DNA from: Sciurus carolinensis
Taxonomy: Eukaryota > Chordata > Mammalia > Rodentia > Sciuridae
Reading direction: 5' to 3'
Length of the DNA: 64,000 nucleotides
NCBI RefSeq assembly: GCF_902686445.1
Contig: NC_062220.1
Location: 113,570,643-113,634,642 of the forward strand
Position numbers and translations under genes: made by a program. Under the pieces are notes generated by a model. It saw nothing but the letters and a program-made list of their open reading frames with translations. It had not been told where the DNA came from and did no database searches. Each line of letters opens with the position of its first letter. Within the stretch, counting starts at the first letter, position 1. Of the stretch, positions 49,230 to 63,706 are shown piece after piece.

Positions 49230-52200
49230 TTGATACCTCTTTTCTTTTTTTTACAAGATTGACTTTGATTTTTATTTTAAAATACATTTAGCATAGAACT
49301 GTCAAAGGACCGAAAATAATTAAACTCAAAGAAATGGAATATTTTCAAATACTTTTTAAGTTGGACCTATAAATTAATAGGATAGCATAGACCCCAAAAT
49401 TAATTCATTAACTATACATTTTGAAAGAAAAGCTCTTTTCACATTTTCCAACACACTGTTAAGTTCTAAAGTTCCTTGGTTTCTTTTTAATAAAGAGCCC
49501 ACATTTAGTTGCTTTATTTAAAATTATCAAGTTCTGTTTTGGTAAAAGTTACCATGTTCCTAAATTCTCAATCAGAATTATAAAAATATGAGCTCAAAGT
49601 TATCTGGATTGATATTTCTGGATAATCATATAGATATTACACTAAAATCAGTAATCCCATACCTGATGTTCATTTATATGGAAAGTTCATTCTCTTCTTT
49701 ATGAATATCTTACTACAAATAAAATTATATTAATCTACTTACAATCACACTTGAAAATATAATGCACAGACAAAAAAAATAGTTACATACTATACCCAAA
49801 TTTTCCACTGTGAAAATAATAAAAAGTTGGAAAAATAATAGGATCTAAACAATTAATATTTATTATTTTTAGATTTTATAATTTATCTTAAGTTGTTGAT
49901 AAGTGAGTATTAAAAGTTAACTATTAATTTAAAAGATTGGGAAATCCAATCCTTTCCAAATTTAGAAAAATGGTTTTACATATGAAGCATTTGCACTGTC
50001 CCACCTATAAATTTCAACTATGTTCTGTTCACTGGAAATAGCTACCTGCAGTATAAACAATCAAGACAACAATGTGCAAAAAAAATATCTTCTTCCTATA
50101 AAAGAAAAATCTAAGAAAAATGGAAAATATTTATCCACTTAGCTTTCCAATAAATTAGTGAGAAATTTTAGCCCATTCCACATTTCTTTCTAAATAAAGG
50201 ACTAAAGGATTAAGGGTGGTTTAGTTCAATCCCTGTTAGTTTGACATATATTTTTAAAACAGTTGCCTGATTATAAGTAATTAAGATAGGATCAGTCTTT
50301 TATATCACAGTATACATGGCATTTCTTAATTCAGCAACAGAAAGGCACAATTAGCAAGCAATAAAATTCAGTACCTGAATTATTAAAGTGATGTACAAAA
50401 CAGTTGCAAAAACAATACATTCAACGCAGTGTAGAGAACTTAAAAAAAATAAGGAATCTAAAAAGTAATTTTTCTGAAAATTAGGTCCATTAAGAATGCC
50501 TCCCATGTTCAACATCATGGGTAACATGAAAGGTGATGGCAGTGTAAAAAGAGGCAGTAAATTAATATGTGGTAGCATATGAATTGTGGTATATTAATTA
50601 TGCAGTTCAATTAGGAAATGGCTCCCTAGTAAATAAATGTTAAATATATATGTTAATAACATACTTGTATTAATTTCAAATACACAGGCACAACTGTTTG
50701 CATATTGTTATTGATTTCATAATACACCTCAGTTTAAAAAAACTTAGGTATATTACTTTATATATAACATATTAGATATATAATTGCCTATTATGTACCT
50801 TAATATATACTACATATAACTTGAATCCATAACAGCACAGAACTCACCAAATATTACATGAACATTCTAAATAGATACTTATCATTTTCTCAGTACAGAA
50901 AGAGCTCAGCACACCTAAGACAAAATCTGGATGTGCAATGATAAAAATCACTGACTCTTAAGAATTTACTTAAATAATGATTTAAGTTAAATTCTTACAA
51001 AAGCCTAACTCTGATCTTTTATCTAGAGTATATTTTTAGGTATCAATAACTGATAACCTCTTTCTTATCACAAATATTATGTCCCTATCAAGAGATACCA
51101 ATAAAGAAAAATATGTAGGGAACCAAAAATGTGATGGAGAAACCCACCATTCCATAGGTAATATACCGGTAAGGAAGTTCAACTTCCATGTGCTGTCTTG
51201 CTTTTCCAATATCATCACATGGTATGTTGAAGATTTTACAGGTTAAAGGAATGGCGGTCTTTTTCATTACATCTCTGACGATCAGTACAAATATCATTCC
51301 CATGAGAATCCGCAATATGACTTTTCCAAACAGAGTCACAGTAACGGGGGGCCTAGGTAACGGTAGTATCTCTGAAGAAGGATCTAATAGTAGACCCACG
51401 CTATGAGCAACATGGAATCCACATGCAATTCCAGCACCACTTCCTAGAATCTCAGCTGTGTCTCCATAGGATGTGTTCCAGGTATCAAGAGTGAAAGGAA
51501 AGATCCCTAAAGCTAAATGAAGACCGATGATAATTAGTGGAGCATAGTTATACGTTTGATTGAAGTTGTCAATCAGGTCCACAAATGGATAGGAAACAGC
51601 TAAGATTAAAATGGTATATAGGAATGCAGCAATAATGTCCAGAATGGAGTGCATTCCCAGGTGCATTCTACTTAGGCAAACTAGAGAACACCAGCAGGGA
51701 ATAAGAAGCAGTCCACAAACAGGAGGATACTGCCAGCGGCCATAGGTGAGGAGGACCAGGGAAATGGGGATGGCGGTGCCGGACAGGGCGTGGCTGGAGG
51801 GCATGCTGTACTGGGAGTTGTAGAAGACCTCCAACTTGACACAGGAGGCGAGGAGGGTGGCGGCCAGCGGATGATGTCCTTGGTGCACTGGCCCAGGTAC
51901 ATGACCAGCACCCAGATGATCACCAGCCTGCGACCCAGTAGGGCGTCCAGGTTCCAGATCCAGAAAGGGAAGAACATGATGTAAGAGTCCGTAGCCCAAC
52001 TCGTGCCCAAGCAGAACAGGGAGGAGAGCGGCCAGTTGCTCTCGGGCCAGCTCGCCCTCCTCGCCCGCCAACGAGTTGCGTCACAGGGAGCCCGCGACGA
52101 GGCTGGGCCCAGCTCGCCGCCAGCCAGTTCTGTAAGCCATTAAGGGCGCCGCTGCGTCCGGCTTGACTGAGCGCTGACTGTGGTCGCTCCCTGGCGGCTG

Positions 52201-52476
52201 GGGGACCTTGGTCGCTCGGACTGCAGTCCTTGCCCCCGAGGGGTCTCCCGCTAGCGGCGCCTCAGCCTTCTCATCCTCCCTCTGTTTGGCTGAGCGGTTC
52301 GGTGGCGCCTCCGTCCGCACAGACGCTGGAAACAGGCCACTTTCTGCAGCTCCTGCAGACGGACAGCCTGCCGGTCTGGGTGCTGCCTGAGCGACGAGCT
52401 AACGGGATCTGCAGCTGACTGGCCAGTTGCAGCAGCCCCTGACTCGACGCGCTGAAGTCTTGATGCCTCTTTTCTT
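49230..52476 (-). pseudogene. SGPP1 processed pseudogene, near full length
   Basis: Antisense retrocopy of sphingosine-1-phosphate phosphatase 1. It is flanked by 17-bp direct repeats 'ttgatacctcttttctt' (49,230-49,246) and 'ttgatgcctcttttctt' (52,460-52,476), with a short T-run at 49,247-49,252 as the remains of poly-A. The coding part runs from about 52,390 to 51,088 and the 3' UTR from 51,087 to about 49,253. N-terminal blocks (LRQHPDRQAV, VACFQRLCG, REDEKAEAPLAGDP, PQPPGSD) lie in separate frames; [17 protein letters not shown] and [14 protein letters not shown] are in a second frame; the C-terminal 220 residues are in a third. SMPSSHA and [13 protein letters not shown] preserve the lipid-phosphatase motifs. 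Frameshifts and absence of introns mark it as non-functional. Confidence 0.93.
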
Positions 52477-53225
52477 ATCACATTTTTTTTTCTTTTTAAA
52501 ATAAATCAAAGAGCAGAATTGGTACTCTTCTTGAGAAAAGAGTAATGACTTCTAACATTTTGACACATTTTATGGTCTTGGAATCCATTACTTGAAAAAT
52601 TTTCATTTTTAATTCACCAAGAACTGAGTTATACTATTTTTACCCTCAGTATTATACCTTAATGACTCGTTGCATCCAGTTACTTCATCTCTGAGTGGCT
52701 TTGTCAGGATGGCCTTCTTATAATCTCCCACCCCTTTGTAATTGCAGCTTCTGTGGTTTTGCTCATCAGACCCTCTGCATATAGTTATTTTCTGCTTTCT
52801 CTGCATTAAACTAACCGACATATTTTTCATAATCAAACAATCAAGCAGGACCCCTAAATAAAGGTTTTAATAAATCGGTGTGCCTGCCTCTATTTGAATC
52901 ATTTATTAATGACTGTACTGGATGTCCAGTCACATTATTTAAAACAGAAACTTATTATATTGTGACTGTAGGGTCAAATATTTTGGCTTTGGATTCCTGG
53001 CTTTGAGTTCTAAAGCAAGTAATGCAACTCCATTAATTTACATGCTTTTTTTTTTTCTTTTCTTTTCTTTACTTATTTTTTAATTACTGACACACTTCAA
53101 GTATGCTCATCCTAATATAAAACTGAATGTTCCAGTGTCTTGATTTACTCTACATTTTAAAAGTCCTAATTCTCCTTTTCCCAGCATCTTCATCTCCAGT
53201 ATAGAGATTTCACATTATTTCTCAG
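52477..53225. other. Unassigned sequence, no gene seen
   Basis: The segment 52,610-52,900 with 'aggttttaataaatcggtg' could be LTR-derived but is not identifiable by eye. A pyrimidine-rich tract lies at about 53,047-53,078. Confidence 0.4.
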
Positions 53226-53229
53226 TGAA

Positions 53230-54290
53230 TTTTAGGGTTTTTTAGTATTGCGTTGGTTAATCTATTTTATGGTTTTACTGGTGAACTATAATGGTATATA
53301 ATAATGGGGTTCGTTATTACATATTCATAGTACACATAATATAATTTATTCTTATTCATCTCCCAGTGCTTCCTATTTCTGTCTCAGCTTCCCTTCACTT
53401 ACACCCTTCCTACTACTATTCTGATTTTCTTTCTACTCGATTACATTTTTTAAAAATTTTCATTGTTGCCTTATAATTATACATGAAGGTGGGATTCGTT
53501 TTGCTGCATTTATATACACATATAGAATAATTTGTTGGATTGTATTCTCCAGTTCTTCCTTTTTCTTTCTGATCTTTGATTTACCTTAACCTGTTGTTTC
53601 CTCTACTGATCTCCCTTTTATTTTCTGTTTTTCCATTTTTTTCTCTCTGCTTTTCACATATGAGGGAAAACCTTTGACCCTTGGCTTTCTGAATTGATCT
53701 GCTTCACAGAGCACAATTTTCTCTAGTTCCACTCAATTAATGAAAATTTCATAATTTTGTTCTTCTTCATGACTTGGTACAACTCCATTGCATGTGAATG
53801 TATGTATGCTTGTGAGAAAGTATATCACATTCTTAAAATTCATTCATCTGTTGACAGATGTCTAGGCTGGTTTCATGATTTGACTGTTCTAAATTTCAAA
53901 GCTATAAACATGTGAATGCATATATGTTGCTATAATGTGCTTATTTCTATCATTTTGTATAAATACTGAGGAGTGGAATAGCTGATCAAATGATGACTCC
54001 ATTGTTGCTCCTTTGTAAATTTTAAAAATTTGTTCTTTTTAGAGATACATAACAGTGGAGTTATTTTGGCATTGAGGAATCTCCACACAGCTTGAACTGT
54101 GTACTCATTTGTAGTCATACCAACAATATTTAGGAACACCTTTTATTGCCACATGCTAGCCAATGCTTACTATTAGTTATATTCTTAATGGTTGCTATTC
54201 TAATTGGGGTGAGATGAGATCTCAGTGAAATTATTATTTGCAGTTTTCTGACTGCTAATGAAAATCAGGCCTTGGTTGATTTTAAGTCCC
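53230..54290 (-). mobile_element. Old L1 fragments (antisense)
   Basis: The stretch 'tcattcatctgttgacagat' with 'tctaggctggtttcatgatt', 'tactgaggagtggaatagct' and 'gttgctattctaattggggt' is the antisense ORF2 end/3' UTR of L1, clearly more diverged than the copy at 8,017. Two successive 3' UTR-like starts (about 53,270 and 53,460) suggest two fragments. Confidence 0.8.
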
Positions 54291-57228
54291 TGTTGATTGT
54301 TATGAAAATAGGACATACATGAGAGAATAAATATGAAAATATCAAATGCCCTGTATTTTAGTAGTAATCTCAGAAAATACAGTATTTAAATCTGAATTTG
54401 AGATTTTGATTTTGTATAAAAACCTCTAGAGTTCTAATATCTGGTTGCAAGTTTCTATTAAATGTTCTCCCATGTGAGGTTTATATATTATCATTTCCAA
54501 GTAAATGAATGTCATATAGTTGACACAAATATCAAAATAATTTAATATAAGAACATAAATATATAGAAGGTATGGTTAACTATAGCTGCACATTCAGAGT
54601 AAATTCTAGGTTGATTCTACACAGAGGTGGTGCATATGCCTAATCTCTGATTTGATTTCAGAAGCATCTTTTCATATTTTGTTGAGAATTATATTACCTG
54701 AATTAAGTCATTCTTTCATGTTCTTTCCCTGGATTATAGTTCTGAAAATGTGTAAGTCAAATATCTATACTATATTATAAAATTTAGACCTTTTTCACTT
54801 ATTTATATCCTAGTATAAGTGAAATTTTTAGATACATTTGTTCATAAATTGACCGGATAGATCATAGCCAGAAAGATTGATGAAAGAATATTAACATTTA
54901 CTTTCTACCAGGCTGTTACATGCATTTTATAGATTGTTTAAGAATATTTGTGTGTGTTCTATTTTGTTCACATTTTTAAGACAAAGTAAGACAACATTTC
55001 TTCAAGAAAACTACAAAATCAAGAGATTGAAATTGAATGCCGTATCATTTAAATGCCACATCCACACTTTTTCTCAGCTGTTTCACAAATCAGAATAAAA
55101 TGAGAACTAAATCTATATGAAATAACACCTTTCTTCTCAATTACACTTCCTATTGTGATCATGAATGCTAGAGTGGCAGCACAGAGACTGAAAGCAGACC
55201 CTGTGGGTATCAGAGTTTTCTTAATTATCTTAATTAAAAGACCAAAGAGGTGCAACTGTCTGTAACTACTAACTGTATGAACCTATCTATGTATCTGTCC
55301 ATCTATCTATGCATGCATATATCACATCAAGCAAATTACATAATTTTCTGATATTGTAATATTATTTTATTCAATATTATTTATATTATTTATTCACTAG
55401 TCATGTTATTTTATTTAAAATCATTTGCAGTAATATGGAGAACATTTATTAAAAAGGAACATCTCCAAGAAAGTGAAGCACGCCTCATATCCTTTAGGGG
55501 CAGTTAAACAAGAGAATCTATGGTAAGTCATGAGGCATGAGGGAAAAGGGATTTATTTTGGAGTAATGTCACTTGCACTTGTCATATTTGAGTTTCCTTT
55601 AAAAATAAGAATATGCTGCATTACTTAATGTTGCATGTCCCCACTCTTTTTTTTCATTTTCATGGGGAAAAATATTAAATTGCAGAATCCAGAAGAAAAA
55701 CCAAATCTTTGTTTTCATTACTGAGAAATTAAAATCCAATGATAAGATAATAAGCGTGGGAGTAAATATTCAAGTGGGAGAAAAATAAAAAACAAATCAG
55801 AGAGAAAGCAAAGATAATAAGATAATGTCTTTACTCTGCCATTGATCAATTTCTACCCCTATAACCCCAGATTATTAATGGCAACATTCACTCATGTCAC
55901 AATTGGACAGGGAACTGAAAAGTGTACCTGCAAACATAAGAATTACATGGCTGCTCCAAAGGGGCAATGACACAGTAGTGTCAGGACCACCTATTGGGGC
56001 TCTTCTTTTGATATTATTATGCTTATGTTTTTTAGATAGTTCCATCTTCATCCAGGAAAATTTTCCCCAAGGAATAGATAATAAAATGAATATATCTATC
56101 ACATCAAATAGCATCTACTTTACAAAAATTTTTCCATTGGAGTTTTGTGCCTAACGTACATGTAAAGACTTTGCTTGTTACCAAATGCAAACCTTACTTA
56201 TAGTGATGGAATAATTATTTTGATCTCTTGGCCATGGAGACAACCTTTATACCACCTCTTCATTTTGTATTGTTAAATCATGCTCCCAAACAACCACAGG
56301 CTATGTGGAAAATTATTCAGAGTAGTCAATGATTAACTTTTTAAACCTTAAATCACATTGACATATCACAAAACTAAAAATATGTAAAAGTGGTCAGAAA
56401 TTTATTAACAACCTAGTTGAATGCATATAAGACATGAATTCTAAACAACAAAAAAAAAAATCTGCTTTTTGTCCATGCTGTATTGAGCAATCTAAGAGCT
56501 GTGACTCTCCACGCCAGATGTGGAGACACCTTGGCCCTCACTAACATTTTGTGGTGTACTTAGATAACATCATTGAACAAAAAGGAAAAATCCATTTTGA
56601 AAACTGAGAAGTTCTTCTGGCTTTCTGGGTAGAATATATGAACTCTGGATATGTTTACATGGCCTGTGTTTATCAATTTAATATCAAAATATTAAAGAAC
56701 TCATACCAAGGTAATCTTTCCTCTGCCCTTAGTCTTTATGGGAGTAGCAGTCGCTGATTGCGTACTTCTTTTTCCAGGAAAATTTGATTTTAACATTGAA
56801 GACTCTAATCCCTAAGTGATAAACCAATTCAAAGTTACTCTATGCCTGTAATATTCCATACCAAGAACTTCTGCCATAAATACATAATAATAAAACATGC
56901 ATTTTTATATATGTGACTTCATTTAAAATTCTCTGTCATCTTCCTTCCTTAACTAAGTAAAATTCAATTTGTTTATGTTAAAACTGGTTTCTTTATTTAA
57001 GGTAGGGACTGTCTTGTAAATTCAGTCACCAATAAAATTAAATAGGGTACTTACACTGTATAGAACAATAATTTTCTAAATTAAGAGACTTCATTCCCAT
57101 TATAAGAGAAAGGTAACTAATAATTCCATTTTACTAATCCTTATTAAATATAATCTCTGAAACATATTAGAAAATTCCTGTAATAGAAGCTTTTGAATTA
57201 GATTTATTAAATATTCCCAGGAAATCTT
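54291..57228. other. AT-rich intergenic sequence, no gene seen
   Basis: Stop-dense. The 86-codon frame at 55,894-56,154 has a hydrophobic stretch but a competing frame on the other strand and no recognisable family; I treat it as chance. Confidence 0.5.
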
Positions 57229-57229
57229 T

Positions 57230-57378
57230 CTTTTTTTAATTTATTTTTTAAAATATTTTTTAGAGGTCAATGAACCTTTATTTTTTATTTATTTGTATGT
57301 GATGCTGAGAATCAAACCCAGAGCCTCACACATTAGAGGTAAGTGCTCCACCACTGAGCAACAACCCCAGTCCTTCCT
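57230..57378 (-). mobile_element. ID-like sciurid SINE (antisense)
   Basis: 'tgatgctgagaatcaaaccc' and 'taagtgctccaccactgagc' then 'aacaaccccagtcctt' are reversed B- and A-box regions; T-rich sequence to the left is the reversed tail. Confidence 0.88.
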
Positions 57379-57379
57379 A

Positions 57380-58150
57380 TTTTCTGGTTCACAAACATGT
57401 GTAAATGACTTTAAATGTGTTTTGATTTAATTATGTTATATTTGGCATGAAGTAAAATGCCCAAATCTCATACATTGGCCTTCTGCCTAAAGAAAAATGT
57501 TTTAAATATGAAATTGCTTTGTCAGATAAAAAAGAGAAACACACTGCCTTTCCAAAAATTTGCATGGTAGGCGCTTATTCTAAAGTGCTTGGAATTGTTT
57601 ATAGACAGTAACAAAGATAAGCTATTAGTAATTGATATTACAGTAAGCCATGCAATTTGATTGGGTAGTGATGAAATCAGTGTTGATGAATTATGTTGAA
57701 AACTTTTCATGTTAGAAAAGTCATAGTAAAAATCCCAATGAAATTTATGTTTAGATGACCAGTTAAAGATGTATTGATAAAAAGTATTGACCTTTGGAAA
57801 GAGTGTGCAGTACTAATTGAGGATTCCCTGGAAATAAATCTTCAGTACAGTGTTTTTACAATTTGTTTTTGTCCAGATAAAGATCTTACCTTATTCATTG
57901 ATCACTTGAAATAAAAATAGGTTTTAACCATTTTGGATGAAAATGTAGTAGACTCAGGTGACAATTAAAATATATTTTCATTAAAAAATCTTACAAAAAT
58001 CTCTAAATATTGGGTATGTGTTTATGAAATTTTCCTGTTTTTCTCTTCCTTTATCAAATTGAATATTGGTTGTTAACTTTAAGCCTCTTCTTTTCATAGG
58101 TCTTTAAATTTGAAAAAAGAAAACAAAAATAATTTTGCCTTACAAAAACA
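57380..58150. other. AT-rich intergenic sequence, no gene seen
   Basis: No signal found. It ends at the left boundary of the right duplicate. Confidence 0.5.
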
Positions 58151-58593
58151 TATTCAGCCCACAGTGTGGTATGCTTCATGGGCCTCATGAAGACTTGTTT
58201 GACCAGTGGCATGGCCATTGTGGACTGCCATACCTGTGGCCCTCAGCAACTGTCATTCTTGTGGCAATTGTACTTACCATCCTGCAGAACAGCAGTGCCT
58301 TTGGGGACTTAGCCCATGTTTGGATGGAGGGAATTAAGCTCATCCACAAGTATTGATTCAATGTGTCTCTTCAAACCCAACTTCCAGTTCTCATTGTATT
58401 GGTTAGACTTGTGCCACCATCAACCAGAGGAAGGACATTGCACTCCTAACAGCAAATGAGACACAATAGACTCTGACTTTTCAAAAATCTTACTTAAATA
58501 AGGTAACATCCAACTGGGTCCTCTGTGTCAACATGACTGCCTTCAGCGAGTGGAGGCCACAAATATGAAGCAAAAGCTTGGTATTGAAACAGT

Positions 58594-59712
<1,119 letters not shown>

Positions 59713-61629
59713 ACCATTGAGACTTGTTACCAGGCCCATGGCTCAGCAAAGAATCAATTCCCCCACGAATCTGTCCATCAATCGGTGTCTTCGGAAGGCA
59801 CGAGTCCCATTGTTACCTAAAGATGATGTCACTGGGTTCTGAGCACTGGGAATTCCAGGGGTGGTGCTTGTGGAGTGGCTCTGAGTTGATGGAAGGAAAG
59901 GACTCCATCTTATGGCATCTCATGAGCATAGTTCTCTTGCATCAAATACTGGTCCACCCCAGAATTGTCCCCAGAATTGTCTGTTCCCATCTTCTTATGA
60001 TGAAGTCACAAAACAGCCACCAGGAAAGGGCCCTCATGAGCGTATATTTATATTGTTGGTTGTTAGGAAGCCATTTCTGGATATATTTCCAAGTGGGAAG
60101 TTGGGCAGGGAGCAGAATGAACATTGGGGTGACCTGCACTCAAGAAGTTTCTGACCAAGCTGTCAGGGAAAAAACTGTTGAGGGGAACCAAGGGGTCAAA
60201 ACCTGCTTCTTTGGCTCCTACAGTCTCTCTTTTGCTTCTTCAACAAGGGCTGGCAAAGTGTTTTCTCAGTATCATCAGGCCCTGTGGGAGCTCTCCCCTA
60301 TGAGGTCCTGCATCTCCTTCCAGCTTCATCTCCCTCCCCATCCTTCATATACCTTTCCCTTCTTGGTATGCTAGATTCCCCAAAGACCCTGTTTATTCAC
60401 CTCTGGAGTTTGGCTTATGCTGCTCATTTACTCAGTAGTTCCTCTCCCCACATTTCCACCACTGAACACATCCTTATCTTCCCAGGTGTTCAATGATTCC
60501 TACTGTCTGGAAAATAATTCTCTCAATTGATTTCCCAGAACCACATTATCTCCACTTGGAAGAGACTTGGAGAGTTGTCTAATCACATCAGATGCTTGAG
60601 TACTGAGGGCAGAACTTCCCTACTCAGCAACTAGTCCCCCAGGGTTCCTTTGACTCAGGGACTGCTGACCATCTCCTGAGGCAGCGTGCTTCATTTATGA
60701 CCAGGTCAGTTAGAAAGCCATTTCCTAATCAAGGTTAGCTCAGCCTCTCAGTAGGTTTTACCACTGGTCCTTGTTTGGCCCCTTGGCACTATTCAGTTAC
60801 CCCCATCTTTATCAGTAGTCAGAATGATCCTTTTCAGAATAGATCATGTTACTCTGCTCAAACATACAGTGACTTTCCCTGTCACTCAGATTGCTTTCTG
60901 CAGACTTCAGGTCAGCCCTGGAAATGTCTTAGTCCCTCACACTGGGGACTAGGTGTGCTCTCCCTGTACAGTGACTGGTGAATATTTATTGGTCTGTTTA
61001 GGACCTGTGAAGAAAGGCAAGGGAAGAAGTAGTCAGGTGGCTGCTGTTGCAGTGGTTGCCATTGATCCAATGTTTTACCAGTGGACCTCAGATTCCTGCA
61101 GGCTGCCTGGGCACAAGCCAGGGTGTGACCTCACAGAATATCAGGAAGGGGAGCTGTGCCTGTTCCCTGTTGCTCACTTCTGGTCAGCACACCCACATTC
61201 AGCTCATTAAAGGTTAGGAGCTGTGGTTTTGTATTCACAGTCATCAGAAAAAGAAAGACATGAATTACAACACACAAACATTTCAGATATGAGAATGTTT
61301 GACATGCCAGGTGTCATGAGGAATCAGGCTTGTGCTCAGAAGTAGTTTAGCAAGGCAAAGGCAAAGTACTTCTGCAGAAGGGTGTGCTACCAAATAAGGT
61401 CTGCAGAGCAATCACACCTGGGTGGGCAGTTCACCTGCTTTTATCCCTAATGCAGCTCTGCCCCTTGACCTGACAGGAGGAACTCAGGGGTACAATCTAT
61501 GCAATTAGTTAATTGAGTTATTGAAAGAAATATACCTTTAGTTTTTCCTACCTCCCTCTGTTATCTTGGGGTGGGAAAGTATTCTTGGGGTGCATGCATT
61601 CTGACACCTGTATACCTCTTACTTAGCTA

Positions 61630-61814
61630 AGTTACTCTTTTTATGTATTTTTTTTATTATTGTAAACAAATGGGATACATTTTGTTTCTCTGTACATGGA
61701 ATAAAGGCATACCATTTGTGTAATCATAAATTTACATAGGGTAATGTTGTTTGATTCATTCTGTTATTTTTTCCCTTCCTCCCACCCCTCCCACCCCTCT
61801 TTTAGTTACTCTTT
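61630..61814 (-). mobile_element. Short L1 3' end insertion with target duplication
   Basis: 163 bp of antisense L1 3' UTR (61,641-61,803) with a T-rich start, flanked by 'agttactcttt' at 61,630-61,640 and 61,804-61,814. The left duplicate has a single copy of the target ('aattcctcttt' near 4,856) and no insertion. Its sequence parallels the L1 3' UTR at 8,050-8,210. Confidence 0.93.
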
Positions 61815-62796
61815 CTTAACAGAGAGATTTCTCTCTCTCTCTTGGTCAGACCAATCCCTTCCCCCACCTGTTTTTCAAGGGGATGTACAGGTGATGGATT
61901 TTGGATCTGCCACATCCATGGGCTATGGATCTATTGTGCAACTTTCTATTCTGCTATTCCCCCTCTGGCTGCCTTTCTTATATCTCAATGTAACACTTAA
62001 GGCTAAATACTGTATTCTGAAAATAGACCACTGGACTTTCTATTTCTCACAAGAAGAACCTGAGAAAAGATTTGAACAACTTGATCCTTAATACGAAGTG
62101 AACATTGCAAAAGCCTGCTGGAAGGGAATCATGGGAGTCTGTAGCCAAGACAGAAGCTGAGCCTGGAGGGCTGGGATGAGTTCCAGCTGTGATCACAGGA
62201 TGTAGGTGCACACACAGACATAACTGAACTTAAGGATGCTGGTTCCACTTGACATGAGGAAACTGAGACACAAGAAAGAACGTGTGTGTCCAAGGCTACC
62301 CACCAGTTGTCAGAGCCAGGACTGATGTTGGATCTTGTATTCTTTCCACTGTACTTGCAAGTCATGTGTCCACAGCATCACATCAAAGGAAATGGAAACA
62401 GCAATGCTGGTGTTGCTGGGGAAGTAGCTGAATCTCTTAATAATGTAAAGGAGATAAGTGACTGCAAATGACTGATGACTGTGTACTCAGGGGGGAGGCA
62501 AAACCACAAAGAGGGAGTCGAGGGCCCACTGGATGCTTCTGTTGGTGTTTAGAAAGGCAAACTGATCCAAATTCTCTGTCTTGATGTCAATTCTTTTTCT
62601 AACTTTTTCCTACTCTCCTTCAATATACACCTTCAATATGCCTTTTTAATATGTTCCCTTCACTTAAAAAACAATGTTTCTATGGGTAAAATTCTAAATA
62701 AGATTTTAATTCATTTTAAGGCAGTGAAAAATGAGTTTATCATAAACTTTCATCTATTCATTACTTAACCTCAAAGCATCAATTAAAACAAGAAAT

Positions 62797-63706
62797 GAAG
62801 ATGACAAAAGTTAATCATGTTTAGTCACAATAAAATCCTAATACCTCCTGGGCAACTGCCTCACCCAGATGCACAATGAGGAGCACATAAAATGAAGAAG
62901 CACAATAATTGCAGAGAAAATGTCAGAGGACAAGGACCCAGGTGCAGGCAGCTCCAGAACATCCCAAGTCCTGAGCAGACCCCACTGTGAGAGCTCCACA
63001 GCCATCGTCAGCTTGAGGGGGAATGTTCATGCCCTAATTTATGACTCTGACAAACAAGAGAGCCTGTTGCCTTTCATGCACCCATTGAAACAAGGGGTAC
63101 TTAAAATCCGTACCATGAATCAGTTTCATGGCTGTGCTGAGGTAATCAGAGCCTTTTAATACCTCACCAGGTGTGCTTCTTCCTTCAGATGTGAATCATG
63201 TAATGATCCAGAAGCTCTATTATTGCCTTCAAAGTGACTTGCTATTTTCTGGAAACAGTTGTTTGCTGACCTGTCTTGTCACTGGGGTGAATCTACTGCC
63301 TTCTGCAATCTTTACTCAAAAAGTGATGCATTTTGCACAAGGGGACCAGCTGACTTGCATGCAGCACCAGTGTCTAGAGGTTACACAGGACCATGACTGT
63401 CAACCAGGCCCATGCCACCTCACTCACATAACTTAGGAGAAACTTTAAAAGACTGAGGACTGTAATTTCCAACTTTACCTATCACAAGCCAAGATAGAGA
63501 GAAAGGGGCCCACAGGATGGGTCCCCAGGAAAGGACTGAGCCCTGGTGGAGTTCCAGGCTCACTGCAACAGTAAGTTACATGTGTGTTTATCTCACATGT
63601 GAAATGTAGAGCCGCAAGCTCAAAGGAGAGCAGAACTATGTTCACTAGGGCCGGGTAGTTGTGGAAGAGTGGATCAAATGACCAGCCAAGCTACACCAGA
63701 GGAGCA
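62797..63706. other. About 0.9 kb present only in the right duplicate
   Basis: Between 'attaaaacaagaaat' and 'ggatggtgattcatt' the left copy has only about ten bases where the right copy has about 910. The extra DNA shows no clear LTR ends, poly-A tail or target duplication, so it may be original sequence lost from the left copy. Frames at 62,920-63,159 and 63,173-63,436 have no recognisable domain. Confidence 0.7.

Noticed and set aside
51088..52071. A 327-codon frame that could be called an SGPP1 gene
   Set aside because: Only the C-terminal two thirds are in the SGPP1 frame; the N-terminal part is read out of frame. Introns are absent and target duplications flank it, so it is a retropseudogene.
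58135..58356. Short plus-strand frame at the start of the right duplicate (also at 1,227-1,763)
   Set aside because: Frames differ between duplicates and match no family; the region is downstream of the TEX38-like stop.
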